A stretch of DNA of 64,000 nucleotides from Treponema denticola ATCC 35405 (GTDB taxonomy: Bacteria; Spirochaetota; Spirochaetia; Treponematales; Treponemataceae). Position 1 is the first letter of the stretch. Every line of letters starts with the position of its first letter. The stretch is from the NCBI RefSeq assembly GCF_000008185.1, contig NC_002967.9, positions 992,001 through 1,056,000 on the forward strand, read 5' to 3'. A program made the position numbers and the translations under genes. Positions 43,367 to 53,668 of this stretch are shown in pieces. The notes beneath the pieces are model-generated. The model did not search any database, had not been told where the DNA came from, and saw only the letters and a program-made list of their open reading frames with translations.

Positions 43367-46231
43367 ATGAACAATAAAAATCAAAGCGGACACCTAAATA
43401 AACTCATCGTAAAGGGTGCCCGTGAACATAATTTGAAGAACATTGATGTGGAGCTTCCCCGTGATAAGCTCATCGTTATATCCGGTCTTTCAGGATCGGG
43501 AAAAAGCTCCCTCGCCTTTGACACTATTTTTGCCGAGGGGCAGCGCCGTTATGTAGAATCCCTTTCGGCTTATGCACGTCAGTTTTTAGGCAGAATGGAT
43601 AAGCCCGATGTGGATTACATCGAGGGGCTTTCCCCCGCTATCTCTATAGAACAAAAAACTACGCACCGCAACCCCCGCTCCACGGTCGGAACGGTAACCG
43701 AAATTTATGACTACTACCGCCTCCTTTTTGCCCGTACCGGCCATGCCCATTGCCCTTCTTGCGGAAAGGAGATTAAGGAGCAGACGGTTGACCAGATTAT
43801 AGATACGATTATGAGCTGGCCGGAAGGAACCCGCGTTCAGATTCTCGCTCCCATTATAAAGGGAAAAAAGGGAGAACACCAAAAGATAGTGAGCGATGCA
43901 ATAGCCGCCGGTTTTGTGCGTGCCCGCATAGACGGCCTTCTTGTAAACCTCGAAGACGGGGTAAAGCTTGATAAACAAAAAAAACACACAATCGAAATAA
44001 TCGTAGACCGAATTCAGCTGTCGAAGGATGTGCGGAAACGCCTTTCGGAATCGGTGGAAACGGCCTTGGAAAGTTCCGGCGGAACCCTGCTTGCTACAAG
44101 ACAGGACGATAAGGATTCTCCCGTAACCGAGGTTTTCTTTTCGCAAAAAAATGCCTGTTCTGATTGCGGCATTTCGATGCCCGAATTGCAGCCCCGCCTT
44201 TTTTCTTTTAATAACCCGATAGGGGCCTGCCCCGAATGTACGGGACTCGGAATGACTCAGCACTTTGACCAAGACCTGATAGCCCCCGATAAAAGCCTTT
44301 CGTTTAATGAGGGCGTTTTCGTTCCGTATAATCCCGAATCCGATTGGAACAGGGTGCGGTTTGAAGCCCTCGCCGCCCAATTCGATTTTTCTCTTGATAC
44401 GCCATTGAACAAGCTCCCCAAAAAAATACAGACCATCATTTGGGAAGGTTCGGGCGATACAAAGATTCAGTTTTCTTATACGTCCAAAAGCGGATCGGGG
44501 AAATATTCTTATAACCGCCCTTGGCCGGGAATAATGGCCGACATGAACCGGAAATATAACGAATCTTACTCGGCTTCTATCAGAGAATATTATGAAAAGT
44601 TTATGTCGATAAAGCCCTGCAAAACCTGCGGAGGAATGAGGCTTAAACCCGAAGTGCTGGCCGTAACGGTGGGCAATAAAAACATTCATGACCTTACCTG
44701 CCTTTCCGTCGGGGATTCTATCGAGTTTTTTGAAAAATTGAAGCTGACTGAAACGGAAGAACACATAGCCTTTCAGATTTTAAAAGAAATTAAGGCCCGC
44801 TTGGAATTTATGAAAAACGTCGGCCTTGACTATTTAACCTTAGAAAGAAAGGCTGCAACCCTTTCAGGCGGCGAGGCTCAACGCATCAGGCTTGCGACCC
44901 AGATAGGTTCAAGTTTGATAGGTGTTCTATATATTTTGGATGAGCCTTCGATAGGGCTTCATCAACGGGATAATCAAAGGCTGATTGATACTCTTTTGTA
45001 CTTGCGTAATTTGGGGAATACCCTCATCGTTGTAGAACATGACGAGCAAACCCTCCGCACGGCCGACTACATTGTCGACCTCGGTCCGGGTGCAGGCGTT
45101 CACGGGGGAAACATAACTGCCCAAGGTACGCCTGATGAAGTTGCAAAAGTAAAAAACAGTTTAACGGGGCAATATCTTGCAGGTACGCTTAAAATGGATA
45201 TTCCTAAAGAAAGGCGGAAAGGTAACGGAAATGCTTTGGAGCTTTCAGGGGTGAGCGAGCATAATCTAAAAGATGTTTCTATAAAAATTCCTTTGGGAGC
45301 CTTTACCTGTATTACCGGAGTTTCGGGCTCGGGAAAATCAACCCTTTTAACCGATGTTCTATATCCGGCAGTTTCAAACAAGATTATGCGTTCCTCTATT
45401 CCTGAAGGGGCCTATAAAAAACTGAGCGGCCTTGAGCACATAGACAAGGTTATCAATATCGATCAAAGCCCCATCGGGAGAACACCACGCTCAAACCCTG
45501 CGACCTATGTAGGCGTTTTTACGGGGATAAGGGACTTGTTTGCAAGCCTTCCCGAATCGAAGGCGAGGGGTTATAAGCCCGGCCGCTTTTCGTTTAATGT
45601 AAGGGGCGGAAGGTGCGAGCATTGTCAGGGCGACGGAACCCTCACAATCGAGATGAACTTTTTGCCCGATGTTTATATAGCCTGCGATGTTTGCCGAGGG
45701 AAACGGTTTAACAAAGAGACCCTCGATGTCCGCTATAAGGGAAAAAACATTGCCGATGTTTTGGATATGACCATCGAGGAGGCTTCGGAATTTTTTGCTC
45801 CCATTCCTCACATTGCCCGAAAACTTCAAACCCTCTTATCGGTCGGTTTGGGTTATATAAAATTAGGCCAATCGGCTCTTACTCTTTCTGGAGGAGAAGC
45901 CCAACGGGTAAAACTTGCAAACGAACTTGCCAAACGTTCTACAGGTAAGACCCTCTACATTTTGGATGAACCTACAACGGGCTTACACTTTGCGGATGTC
46001 AAGCAGCTCATGCAGGTTATTCATCGCCTCATAGATCAGGGGAACACCGTTATTATGATAGAACACAACCTTGATGTTATCTTACAGGCCGATAAGATTA
46101 TCGACCTCGGCCCCGAAGGCGGAACCAACGGAGGGCAAATCATAGCGGAAGGAACACCTGAAGAAGTAGCAAAGATAAAAAAATCCTATACGGGATATTA
46201 TATAAAGGAAATGCTTGAAAGAGTCAGGTAA
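43367..46231 (+). CDS. uvrA: Excinuclease ABC subunit A
   Basis: DNA-damage recognition ATPase of nucleotide excision repair, 954 aa. The first Walker A is [12 protein letters not shown] (from residue 40) and the second [11 protein letters not shown]. Both ABC signatures ([14 protein letters not shown] and [14 protein letters not shown]) and zinc-finger cysteines (HCPSC, CKTCGG, CEHCQG, CDVC) are present. I chose ATG 43367 because the promoter's -10 box lies between it and the more upstream in-frame start at 43319. It is followed after 9 bp by the LptD-like gene and is probably co-transcribed with it. Confidence 0.97.
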   Translation: MNNKNQSGHLNKLIVKGAREHNLKNIDVELPRDKLIVISGLSGSGKSSLAFDTIFAEGQRRYVESLSAYARQFLGRMDKPDVDYIEGLSPAISIEQKTTHRNPRSTVGTVTEIYDYYRLLFARTGHAHCPSCGKEIKEQTVDQIIDTIMSWPEGTRVQILAPIIKGKKGEHQKIVSDAIAAGFVRARIDGLLVNLEDGVKLDKQKKHTIEIIVDRIQLSKDVRKRLSESVETALESSGGTLLATRQDDKDSPVTEVFFSQKNACSDCGISMPELQPRLFSFNNPIGACPECTGLGMTQHFDQDLIAPDKSLSFNEGVFVPYNPESDWNRVRFEALAAQFDFSLDTPLNKLPKKIQTIIWEGSGDTKIQFSYTSKSGSGKYSYNRPWPGIMADMNRKYNESYSASIREYYEKFMSIKPCKTCGGMRLKPEVLAVTVGNKNIHDLTCLSVGDSIEFFEKLKLTETEEHIAFQILKEIKARLEFMKNVGLDYLTLERKAATLSGGEAQRIRLATQIGSSLIGVLYILDEPSIGLHQRDNQRLIDTLLYLRNLGNTLIVVEHDEQTLRTADYIVDLGPGAGVHGGNITAQGTPDEVAKVKNSLTGQYLAGTLKMDIPKERRKGNGNALELSGVSEHNLKDVSIKIPLGAFTCITGVSGSGKSTLLTDVLYPAVSNKIMRSSIPEGAYKKLSGLEHIDKVINIDQSPIGRTPRSNPATYVGVFTGIRDLFASLPESKARGYKPGRFSFNVRGGRCEHCQGDGTLTIEMNFLPDVYIACDVCRGKRFNKETLDVRYKGKNIADVLDMTIEEASEFFAPIPHIARKLQTLLSVGLGYIKLGQSALTLSGGEAQRVKLANELAKRSTGKTLYILDEPTTGLHFADVKQLMQVIHRLIDQGNTVIMIEHNLDVILQADKIIDLGPEGGTNGGQIIAEGTPEEVAKIKKSYTGYYIKEMLERVR

Positions 46232-46240
46232 GACGGAATA

Positions 46241-49200
46241 ATGAAAAAAGCTTTGCAGGGTTTAATCTTTTTTATGTTTCTCTTTTCGGTAAATATTTTA
46301 CAGGCTGATGAAAAAACCGGAAAGAAAATAAAGGTTACTATTAACTCTGCAGAACTTACCGAGTATGTAAAGGTTCCGTCTGCTCCTATAACCGAGCTTC
46401 CAAACGCAGATTCTAAAGACAATATAGATAAGGCTGAAAATTCCGAACTTGGAAATAAAACCGAAACAGATTCTTCAAAAGAAAAGAATATAAAAAAAGA
46501 TGAACTGATTATTTTTACAGGCTTTGTTTCAATTTCCGTTTCGGATGAAACTTCCGTTTCGACAATTACTGCCGATAAAATAATTCATAACAAGACCCGT
46601 GAAACCTTGACTGCAATCGGAAATGTTGTTTATACCCGAAAGATCGGATCCGATGAAGGTGAGAGTTTTAGAGGGGATGCTCTTATTTTTAATATTCAAA
46701 AACTGGAAGGAGTCTTTGTTGACGGAATTATATCGCAGGCTCCTGCAAAAAAAAATCAAGACCCTTTTAGAATTCATACAGGCCTTGCCGGAAGAAATGA
46801 GAGCGGTGCCATAACTTTTAAGGATGCCCTGCTTACGACAAGTAAAGAAGAATACCCCTTGTGGTCTATTCGGGCAAGCCGCCTTTGGATTTTACCAGGA
46901 AACGAAATGGCTTTTTTTAACGGGTTTTTATCTGTCGGAGTTGTACCTATCATGTACTTTCCCTTTTTTTATTATCCTTCAGATGAGATGCTTTTTCACC
47001 CTGTCTTCGGTTTTAAAAACAGGGAAGGAGCTTTTGTTCAAACTACTACCTATATTCTGGGGCGTAAGCCTGCACCTAAAAGCGATGAAGCTACTTCGTT
47101 TTCCAATTTTATGCAAAGCGACACGGTAAAAAAACAAAAGCTGGAAGGTTTGTTTTTTAAAAAATTGGATGAGCCGGCTTCCGATACCGGAGGTTCGTAT
47201 TTAAAACTGATAGCGGATGCTTATTCGGGGCTCGGTTATTTGACAGGACTTGAAGGAAAATTTACTCCCAAAAAAGGATATGTAAAACAAATTGATTTTC
47301 ATGGATTTTTAGGTTTTTCTTATACCCTGTATCCGAGAACCGGCCTTCTGTTTAGTCAATATGGAGATCCCGGTAAAGAAAAAGCTATAAATAAGGCAAA
47401 CCTTTTCGGTGCAATCGTACCCTTCAGATATAATTTCAGCTTTAATATGAGTATGACAAAAAGCCCGTTCAATGTTTCGGTTTTATTTCCGTTTATTTCG
47501 GATCCTTTTTTTAAAAAAGATTTTATGGGCAGAAGTGAAGATATGAACTGGTTTAAATATTTTTTAAACAAGGATAAGCTGGCAGCTGCCGAAGATACTA
47601 CATTGGAAAATTTTTATTCATGGAAGGTAGACGGTTCGATCAATCCGAGCTTTTCCGTATTAAAACCTTGGATAAGTTATATGTCTCTTGAGGCTTTTTC
47701 AGGGAAACTTAATTTTGAATCAAAGAAAAATGAAAGCCTTAGCGGAAACGATGCTTTATATGCTCCGGACAGATTATTTTATTACCCTAAAAATATTTTA
47801 CCGGAATTAAGAGCCGGCCTTGGCGGTACTATTTTTTCAACATCTATGCTGTCTCAAAAAAAAGAAAGAAAACAAACACAAAACATAACAGGTATTAAAA
47901 ATCCTTTTGAAGAAGAGTCAGGCAAGGATAAAAACGATAAAGCAACGAATGAAGCTCCGGCTTTTTCCGTTGACCTGTTTCCTGCATATAAAATTGACGG
48001 TGTAAAAACCAATCGTTTTTCGAATTTAATAAACTATGATTTAACCTATAAACTAAACGGCTTTGCATCTCAAGATATAGTTTTTAATCATGAAGATTGG
48101 AAAAAGCCTTTTGACATTAACTGGTCCGATTTTTATTCATCCTATTATAAATTAAGCGGACAGGCTAAAATTGACAGCCGTCTTTCGTATAATCAAGGCT
48201 TTTTAAATCTATCAAATTCAATTGAATTAAACGGCAATAATCAAAAACATATATGGCATAAAGACAATACGGAGCTTGATAGGCTTCAGTTAAATAATTA
48301 TAAATTAAATGTTTATAGCATAAATAATTCGAACAGTTTAAAACTTAGTCCGTTTATTTCCAACGATTTATTTAAACCAACCTTTGTTGAATGGTCTATT
48401 TCGGAAACCCTTCTTCAAAATAAATTTATCGGAACAGTTGCCAATCCCGAGTGGAAAACTGTTCCTGTAAAATGGGACAAGGAATATATTAAAACTCATG
48501 TTGCATCTGCAGGTTTTGGAATAAATTTTAAAAATTATACCCAATTGATTACCACATCCATGAATTTAAATCCTCTTTTGGAAGCCTATTCCTTTGTAGG
48601 GAGCTTTGCTTTTCCTTACGGCAAACTTAATATTTCTACAAGACTATTTGAAAAAGAAAATAATGCAAAAAAACGGTTTTGGGATCCGCTCAATATCGGT
48701 TTAAGTTTTTCGTTGCCTTATAATATTTCGTTAAGTCAATCCTATGTTTATAATATTGAAGAAAAACGAAGTGAGAGATATGCCGCTTCTTTTTCATGGA
48801 AATATATGTCGGCAGTTTATGCAATGAATTATGAAAATCCTTATAAATTAATTTCGGGTACGGGGTGGACAGCTTTACCTTATAAAAAATTTATTCCGAG
48901 ATCGTTGGATATAAATTTTTCCAACTCATCACAACCTATTGAAATTTATGCTTGGAAAAACAGAATTAAATTGGAATTTTCATTTAATTCGTCTCTTAAT
49001 TTTAATTTGATAAGAGTAACGGATTCTTCATTTTCATTTTCTCCTAAACTCGTTTTTAAAATACACGAATTTTTGGATATAAGTTTTAGTGCCGTTTCCC
49101 GCAATGATGTTATTGCAAGATATTTTCAAGACTCGCTTAATCTTCCGATTGTTATCCCCGGTGAAAAAAATATTTTTAAGGACCTGATTTCTTCTTTCTA

Positions 49201-49462
49201 TTTTTGGGATGAAAATGCAAGATTGCAGTCAGGATTTAAATTAAAATCTCTTAGCCTTGATTTGACCCACTATTTAAAAGATTGGCTAATGAAATTTTCA
49301 TATTCCGTAAAACCTGTGTTGCGTACGGGTGCGTCAAGAAAATATTATGAACTGGTGCCTACCGTAACATTTTTTGTTCAGTGGAATCCGATAGGAGATA
49401 TAAAGGTTCAGGCAAAAAAAGAAGACAATGTTTTTTCGGTAACAAGCGGCGAAATAAAGTAA
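46241..49462 (+). CDS. lptD: LptD/OstA-like outer-membrane protein
   Basis: A 1073-aa exported protein. The signal peptide (about 1-22, cleaved after LQADE region) is followed by an acidic, repetitive linker, then an OstA/LptA-type beta-jellyroll segment (ISVSDETSVSTITADKIIHNK, TLTAIGNVVYTR, about 90-190), and a long C-terminal region of alternating aromatic strands that looks like a large outer-membrane barrel. In Gram-negatives LptD inserts LPS; T. denticola has lipooligosaccharide-like glycolipid rather than classical LPS, so the cargo may differ. The uvrA neighbour is the same as in T. pallidum as far as I recall (Tp0514-Tp0515). It is longer than E. coli LptD. Confidence 0.8.
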   Translation: MKKALQGLIFFMFLFSVNILQADEKTGKKIKVTINSAELTEYVKVPSAPITELPNADSKDNIDKAENSELGNKTETDSSKEKNIKKDELIIFTGFVSISVSDETSVSTITADKIIHNKTRETLTAIGNVVYTRKIGSDEGESFRGDALIFNIQKLEGVFVDGIISQAPAKKNQDPFRIHTGLAGRNESGAITFKDALLTTSKEEYPLWSIRASRLWILPGNEMAFFNGFLSVGVVPIMYFPFFYYPSDEMLFHPVFGFKNREGAFVQTTTYILGRKPAPKSDEATSFSNFMQSDTVKKQKLEGLFFKKLDEPASDTGGSYLKLIADAYSGLGYLTGLEGKFTPKKGYVKQIDFHGFLGFSYTLYPRTGLLFSQYGDPGKEKAINKANLFGAIVPFRYNFSFNMSMTKSPFNVSVLFPFISDPFFKKDFMGRSEDMNWFKYFLNKDKLAAAEDTTLENFYSWKVDGSINPSFSVLKPWISYMSLEAFSGKLNFESKKNESLSGNDALYAPDRLFYYPKNILPELRAGLGGTIFSTSMLSQKKERKQTQNITGIKNPFEEESGKDKNDKATNEAPAFSVDLFPAYKIDGVKTNRFSNLINYDLTYKLNGFASQDIVFNHEDWKKPFDINWSDFYSSYYKLSGQAKIDSRLSYNQGFLNLSNSIELNGNNQKHIWHKDNTELDRLQLNNYKLNVYSINNSNSLKLSPFISNDLFKPTFVEWSISETLLQNKFIGTVANPEWKTVPVKWDKEYIKTHVASAGFGINFKNYTQLITTSMNLNPLLEAYSFVGSFAFPYGKLNISTRLFEKENNAKKRFWDPLNIGLSFSLPYNISLSQSYVYNIEEKRSERYAASFSWKYMSAVYAMNYENPYKLISGTGWTALPYKKFIPRSLDINFSNSSQPIEIYAWKNRIKLEFSFNSSLNFNLIRVTDSSFSFSPKLVFKIHEFLDISFSAVSRNDVIARYFQDSLNLPIVIPGEKNIFKDLISSFYFWDENARLQSGFKLKSLSLDLTHYLKDWLMKFSYSVKPVLRTGASRKYYELVPTVTFFVQWNPIGDIKVQAKKEDNVFSVTSGEIK

Positions 49463-49494
49463 AAGGTTAAAATCCGATACCTGATTTTAAGCCC

Positions 49495-49523
49495 TTGATT
49501 TTCTTTTTTTTATGGTATATACT
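49495..49523 (+). promoter_or_regulatory. Promoter of tex
   Basis: TTGATT (49495-49500), a 17-nt spacer, TATACT (49518-49523). The ATG at 49533 follows after 9 nt. Confidence 0.7.
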
Positions 49524-49532
49524 CGCAGTATT

Positions 49533-51986
49533 ATGGAATTTACAAATGAATTTATTGAAGGCCTCAGTGTAAACGAGGCCGATATTATGAAGAAGATTGC
49601 AGAAGAACTTAACATAAAAGTTGCTCAAGTCTCTGCAGTTATAAGTTTGGTCAATGAGGGATGCACCATCCCCTTTATTTCCCGTTATCGAAAAGAAATG
49701 CACGGTTCTCTTGATGAAGTTCAAGTCAGGGATTCAGACCGCCTGTTTAAATCTTATACAAATTTGGAAACCCGCCGCCTCGAAATTGTGCGGGGGATTT
49801 TTGCTGCCGGAAAGTTGACCGATTCTCTTTATGAAAATATAATGAAGGCCGGAACTCTTACCGAGCTTGAAGACATTTGGCTTCCCTTTAAAAAGAAAAA
49901 GAAAACCCGCGGTATGCTTGCCGTTGAAAGAGGCTTGCAGGCTTTAGCCGATTTGATGAAAGAGCTTGAAGCCGCTCCCCTTGAAGAAAAGGCTAAAGAA
50001 TTTATTGTAACCGATGCCGAAACGGAAGAGCTAAATGTTCCCACGGTCGAAGATGCCCTCCAAGGTGCTGCCGATATAATTGCCGAAGAAATTTCTCAAG
50101 ATACCGAAAACCGCAAAGCCGTTCATGATTATTTTATAAAGACCGGAAAGTTTGAAGTTAAGGGACTCGGTGATGAAGAGGCTGCAAAGACTTCCGTTTA
50201 TCAGATGTACTGGGATTATTCCGAAAACTTAAACGAAATAAAACCCCACCGCGTGCTTGCGATTAACCGCGGAGAAAGGGAAGGGGTTTTGGAAGTAAAA
50301 ATAGATGTAAGCATCGAAGATGCAATTTCTCTTTTGCAAAATAAGTATACACTAAATAACGACTACCATAAGGAAGCTATAGCCGACGGACTTGTTCGTT
50401 TGCTTGCTCCTGCAGTTTTAAGAGAAATAAGAAGCGACCTCGCCGACACCGCTGATGAGCACGGTATAAATATTTTCAGTGAAAACTTAAAGCATCTTTT
50501 GATGACCCAACCCATCAAGGGCACAAGGGTTTTAGGAGTTGACCCCGGTATAAGGACGGGAACTAAATGTGCCGCTCTCGATGAAACAGGAAAATACCTA
50601 GGCTCCTTTGTGATTTATCAGCATAAGACTGAAGAAGCAAAATTCTTGGTATTGGAAGCCGTTAAAAAATACAATGTTCAGCTAATTGCTGTCGGCAACG
50701 GCACAGGCTCCCACGAGGTGCAGGAAATAGTTTCCGCCGTTATCAAAGAATCTTGTCCCGATGTATTGTTTACGGTAGTCGATGAAGACGGAGCTTCGGT
50801 TTATTCTGCAGGCGATGTCGCCCGCGAAGAATTCCCCGATTTGGATTTAACGATAAGAGGGGCTATTTCAATCGGAAGAAGATTGCAGGACCCTCTTGCA
50901 GAGCTTGTAAAGATTGATCCCAAGTCCATAGGTGTCGGTTTATATCAGCACGACTTAAACCAAAAAAAATTAAGCGAAGAGCTTGATGCTGTTGTAGGTT
51001 CCGTAGTAAATAATGTAGGCGTAAATTTAAACACTGCAAGTGCTTCTTTGTTAAAATACGTTTCGGGTGTAAGTTCATCTCTTGCAAAAAAAATTGTAGC
51101 CTGCCGTGAAGCCGAAGGGATTTTTACCGACAGGGAACAATTAAAAAAGGTAAGCGGAATGGGGCCTAAATCATTTGAGCAGTGTGCCGGCTTTTTAAAA
51201 ATCCCCGAAAGCTCGAATCCCTTGGACAATTCTTGGGTTCATCCCGAAAACTATGAAACCGGAAAAATCATCTACGATGTAATTCATAAAAATGAAGAAG
51301 TTTCGGGTGAGCTTCGAAGCGAAATAAAAACCAAGTACAATATCGGAGACCAGACCATAAACGATATTATCGAAGAATTAAAAAAGCCTAACCGTGATCC
51401 GCGCGAAGATTGTCCTAAGCCCATCATGCAGCAAGGCGTTCTTCAATTTGAAGACCTAAAAGTCGGAATGACCGTAAAGGGAAAAATCAAAAACGTAGTA
51501 GACTTCGGAGCCTTTGTCGATTTGGGAATTAAGGAAACGGCTCTTTTACATATCTCGGAGATGAGCGATTCTTTTATCTCGGATCCGCTTGAGGCCGTAA
51601 AGGTAGGCGACATTGTAGAGTGTAAAATTATTTCACTTGACGAAGACCGCCGCCGAATTTCTTTAAGCCGAAAAACGGGAGAAGGCGGTGCCGATGGCAA
51701 AGCCCGGGGTGCATCCCGTCTTACCGCAAAGCAAAAGGCTGAGGTAAAAAAACTTGTAGTCAAAACCAAGGACGGCAAAACGCTTACGGTTAAAACCGCT
51801 GCAGGATCTCCGACGGTACAGGGAGGCAAGGAGCTTTCCGAAAGAGGAGAAAGAAGCCCCGCTGCAAGAGGAGAAAGATCTCCTGCACATCGAGGCGATA
51901 GAAAGGTGGGTGAACCCCGCTCCCGCAAAGATGATGACGGTACAAAGTACAATCCCTTTGCAATATTATTGCAGGGCAAAAAATAA
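49533..51986 (+). CDS. tex: Tex-type S1 RNA-binding protein
   Basis: Conserved nucleic-acid-binding protein linked to transcription and stress recovery, 817 aa. Order of domains: helical N-terminal part (ISRYRKEMHGSLDEVQVRD), YqgF-like RNase H fold (VLGVDPGIRTGTKCAAL), helix-hairpin-helix repeats (LNTASASLLKYVSGVSSSLA) and an S1 domain (GMTVKGKIKNVVDFGAFVDLG). A basic tail of about 100 residues has repeated RGERSPA units and looks disordered. I chose ATG 49533 because the alternative at 49512 lies upstream of the -10 box. A strong terminator follows. Confidence 0.95.
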   Translation: MEFTNEFIEGLSVNEADIMKKIAEELNIKVAQVSAVISLVNEGCTIPFISRYRKEMHGSLDEVQVRDSDRLFKSYTNLETRRLEIVRGIFAAGKLTDSLYENIMKAGTLTELEDIWLPFKKKKKTRGMLAVERGLQALADLMKELEAAPLEEKAKEFIVTDAETEELNVPTVEDALQGAADIIAEEISQDTENRKAVHDYFIKTGKFEVKGLGDEEAAKTSVYQMYWDYSENLNEIKPHRVLAINRGEREGVLEVKIDVSIEDAISLLQNKYTLNNDYHKEAIADGLVRLLAPAVLREIRSDLADTADEHGINIFSENLKHLLMTQPIKGTRVLGVDPGIRTGTKCAALDETGKYLGSFVIYQHKTEEAKFLVLEAVKKYNVQLIAVGNGTGSHEVQEIVSAVIKESCPDVLFTVVDEDGASVYSAGDVAREEFPDLDLTIRGAISIGRRLQDPLAELVKIDPKSIGVGLYQHDLNQKKLSEELDAVVGSVVNNVGVNLNTASASLLKYVSGVSSSLAKKIVACREAEGIFTDREQLKKVSGMGPKSFEQCAGFLKIPESSNPLDNSWVHPENYETGKIIYDVIHKNEEVSGELRSEIKTKYNIGDQTINDIIEELKKPNRDPREDCPKPIMQQGVLQFEDLKVGMTVKGKIKNVVDFGAFVDLGIKETALLHISEMSDSFISDPLEAVKVGDIVECKIISLDEDRRRISLSRKTGEGGADGKARGASRLTAKQKAEVKKLVVKTKDGKTLTVKTAAGSPTVQGGKELSERGERSPAARGERSPAHRGDRKVGEPRSRKDDDGTKYNPFAILLQGKK

Positions 51987-51989
51987 ATC

Positions 51990-52028
51990 AAAAAGCCGCC
52001 AAGCGCAATTTGCTTAGGCGGTTTTTTT
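51990..52028. terminator. Bidirectional terminator (tex / hemerythrin)
   Basis: CCGCC-AAGC pairs with GCTT-A-GGCGG (51996-52021), followed by TTTTTTT on the plus strand and preceded by AAAAA for the minus strand. Confidence 0.85.
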
Positions 52029-52030
52029 AT

Positions 52031-52050
52031 TTAACCGCAAAGGCTTCAAA
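52031..52050 (+). repeat. TTTAACCGC-headed repeat remnant
   Basis: TTTAACCGCAAAGGCTTCAA and then CAAAGAAAGATT, a shortened member of the family at 6940 and 41028. Confidence 0.4.
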
Positions 52051-52066
52051 GAAAGATTAAAACGGT

Positions 52067-52480
52067 TTACTTTTTATTTGCAAAATAGAATTTTGCCCAT
52101 TCTTTATCCGAAATTAAGATATGATTAAAAAGCCAATCCCTTAAAAAACGCACAAATGTATTTGGAACAAATTGTTTTCCGTTGCGATAATCGTTGACGG
52201 ATTGTAAAATTTTCTTTACAAAATTTTCATGATGCTGTTTATGTTCTTTAATGTTCGGATAATTGATTTCTTCCATTATCTTTTCTTCATCTTTAAAATG
52301 AATCATTACATATTCTACAAGTTCTTTCATCACATGTTTAAATTTTTCTTCTAATTCCCCTTTTTCGCCGAGACATGCATGATACAACTCGTTTATCAGC
52401 TCTACCAATCTTCTGTGCTGCTTATCTACGTATTCTATTCCTAAATCGTAACTTGCATCCCATGAAACAAAATCATCCAT
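52067..52480 (-). CDS. Bacteriohemerythrin
   Basis: A 137-aa di-iron oxygen-binding protein. All ligand motifs are present: KQHRRLVELIN (His 22), MIHFKDEEKIM (His and Glu), HKQHHENF (two His), and HILISDKEW (His and Asp). I chose the ATG at 52480 because GAGGTGG lies 7 nt upstream; a start five codons earlier lacks spacing. In an anaerobe it may bind O2 for detoxification or sensing. It stands alone, convergent with tex. Confidence 0.93.
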   Translation of the reverse strand: MDDFVSWDASYDLGIEYVDKQHRRLVELINELYHACLGEKGELEEKFKHVMKELVEYVMIHFKDEEKIMEEINYPNIKEHKQHHENFVKKILQSVNDYRNGKQFVPNTFVRFLRDWLFNHILISDKEWAKFYFANKK

Positions 52481-52536
52481 AAAAAACCACCTCAAAAAAA
52501 ATTATCGTTATTATATCTTTATAAGTAAAATTGAAA

Positions 52537-53634
52537 TTACTTTATTGTACGGCTTGCCCTTAAGTTTAGCCATTTTTCAAAGGCCTTTATTTTGTTGACT
52601 CGGTCTTGTCTGCCTAAATCTCTTGAAGATCCGAGTAAGAGGCTTGCAAGAATGTCGTTTCCTCTTATGTCTCCAAAGCCGGTTAAACTTTCCCTTGATT
52701 GAATAAAAATACAAATAGGAAAAAGGGCGATGTTTTCCGAAAACTTTAAATCTTTTTCGTTTAAAACAGTGTATGTACCTTCCTTTAAGCCTTTAGGAAG
52801 AGGGGTGCCTTCGGAAATTATAAAAAAGGCACCCGAAAAGGCATTCGGATTTTTGTTATAGTAGTCTAAAAGGTCTTGAACTTGATCTCCTTCTCCTATT
52901 AAAAAGAGTTCCGTATCCCAAAAAAATCGAATAAGAGAGGATAGACTTGTACCTAAGTTTTCATTGCTTTCTTTTTTTGATGTCTCTGCTGTCTTTGTAT
53001 TAAACACGGAATCAAAGACGGAAAAAAAGATTTCGGAATTTTTTAGCTTGTATTTATATTCCGTCTTTTTAGGAAGGGATAGGCTTGCAATCTTATACCC
53101 TTCATTTAAAAGATAGCGGTCGAAGGTTCCGGCATCTTCATTTGGAAAGGGCGGAACTATTATGATTGCTTCTTTTTCGTTCCGGCAAGGTTCCGGTTTA
53201 TAGTAAACTCCGGCCGTTTTTTCTTTTTCATCGGCAATAAAAGAAACCCTCTCTTTTTCGGCAATAGATGTAAAAACGGGATATTCCCTTTCCGGCGAAA
53301 AATAAAAAGCTGCAAAAAAAGCTCCGCTCAGCAGGATAAGGACAAAAATTCTTAATAAAATCGAAGGAATTGTGTAAAAATTATTAGGAACTTGCCTTAA
53401 AAACATTACAAATCTTGCAAATTCTGTTATAATACAGATTATTACTATCAGTGCTGTGGGAATTAATGAGAAGATTAGACCTTGGCCGATGATTGAAAGA
53501 ATTAAGACGATTAAAGACGCAATGGGAAAAAGCGGAATTGCATCAGCTGTTTTAAGAGCTTTTGAGAACGGACGAATTAAGGGTAAAATCAACAAAATTA
53601 AAACAAGTATTTCGCTGACAAAAAAATCAGACAT
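52537..53634 (-). CDS. Membrane protein of unknown function, 365 aa
   Basis: I do not recognise the family. Four hydrophobic segments fill the first 115 residues (for example ILVLILLILPLI, LIPTALIVIICIITEFARFV, ILLRIFVLILLSGAFFAAF), followed by a soluble 250-residue domain. This domain has an alternating strand/helix pattern resembling an alpha/beta-hydrolase (AIIIVPPFPNED, LFLIGEGDQVQDLL), but the usual nucleophile elbow GxSxG is replaced by IGEGD, so activity is doubtful. GAGGATT precedes the ATG. It is divergent from the Lon-like gene, 34 bp apart. Confidence 0.7.
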   Translation of the reverse strand: MSDFFVSEILVLILLILPLIRPFSKALKTADAIPLFPIASLIVLILSIIGQGLIFSLIPTALIVIICIITEFARFVMFLRQVPNNFYTIPSILLRIFVLILLSGAFFAAFYFSPEREYPVFTSIAEKERVSFIADEKEKTAGVYYKPEPCRNEKEAIIIVPPFPNEDAGTFDRYLLNEGYKIASLSLPKKTEYKYKLKNSEIFFSVFDSVFNTKTAETSKKESNENLGTSLSSLIRFFWDTELFLIGEGDQVQDLLDYYNKNPNAFSGAFFIISEGTPLPKGLKEGTYTVLNEKDLKFSENIALFPICIFIQSRESLTGFGDIRGNDILASLLLGSSRDLGRQDRVNKIKAFEKWLNLRASRTIK

Positions 53635-53668
53635 AGAATCCTCACAAGTACGATTTTAAGGAGCTTAC

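Noticed and set aside
43586-44764. 392-codon minus-strand frame inside uvrA
   Set aside because: It is the antisense shadow of a long conserved gene and has no recognisable motif or RBS.
49512-49532. Upstream ATG of tex
   Set aside because: The -10 box (49518-49523) lies downstream of it, so the transcript would not contain it.
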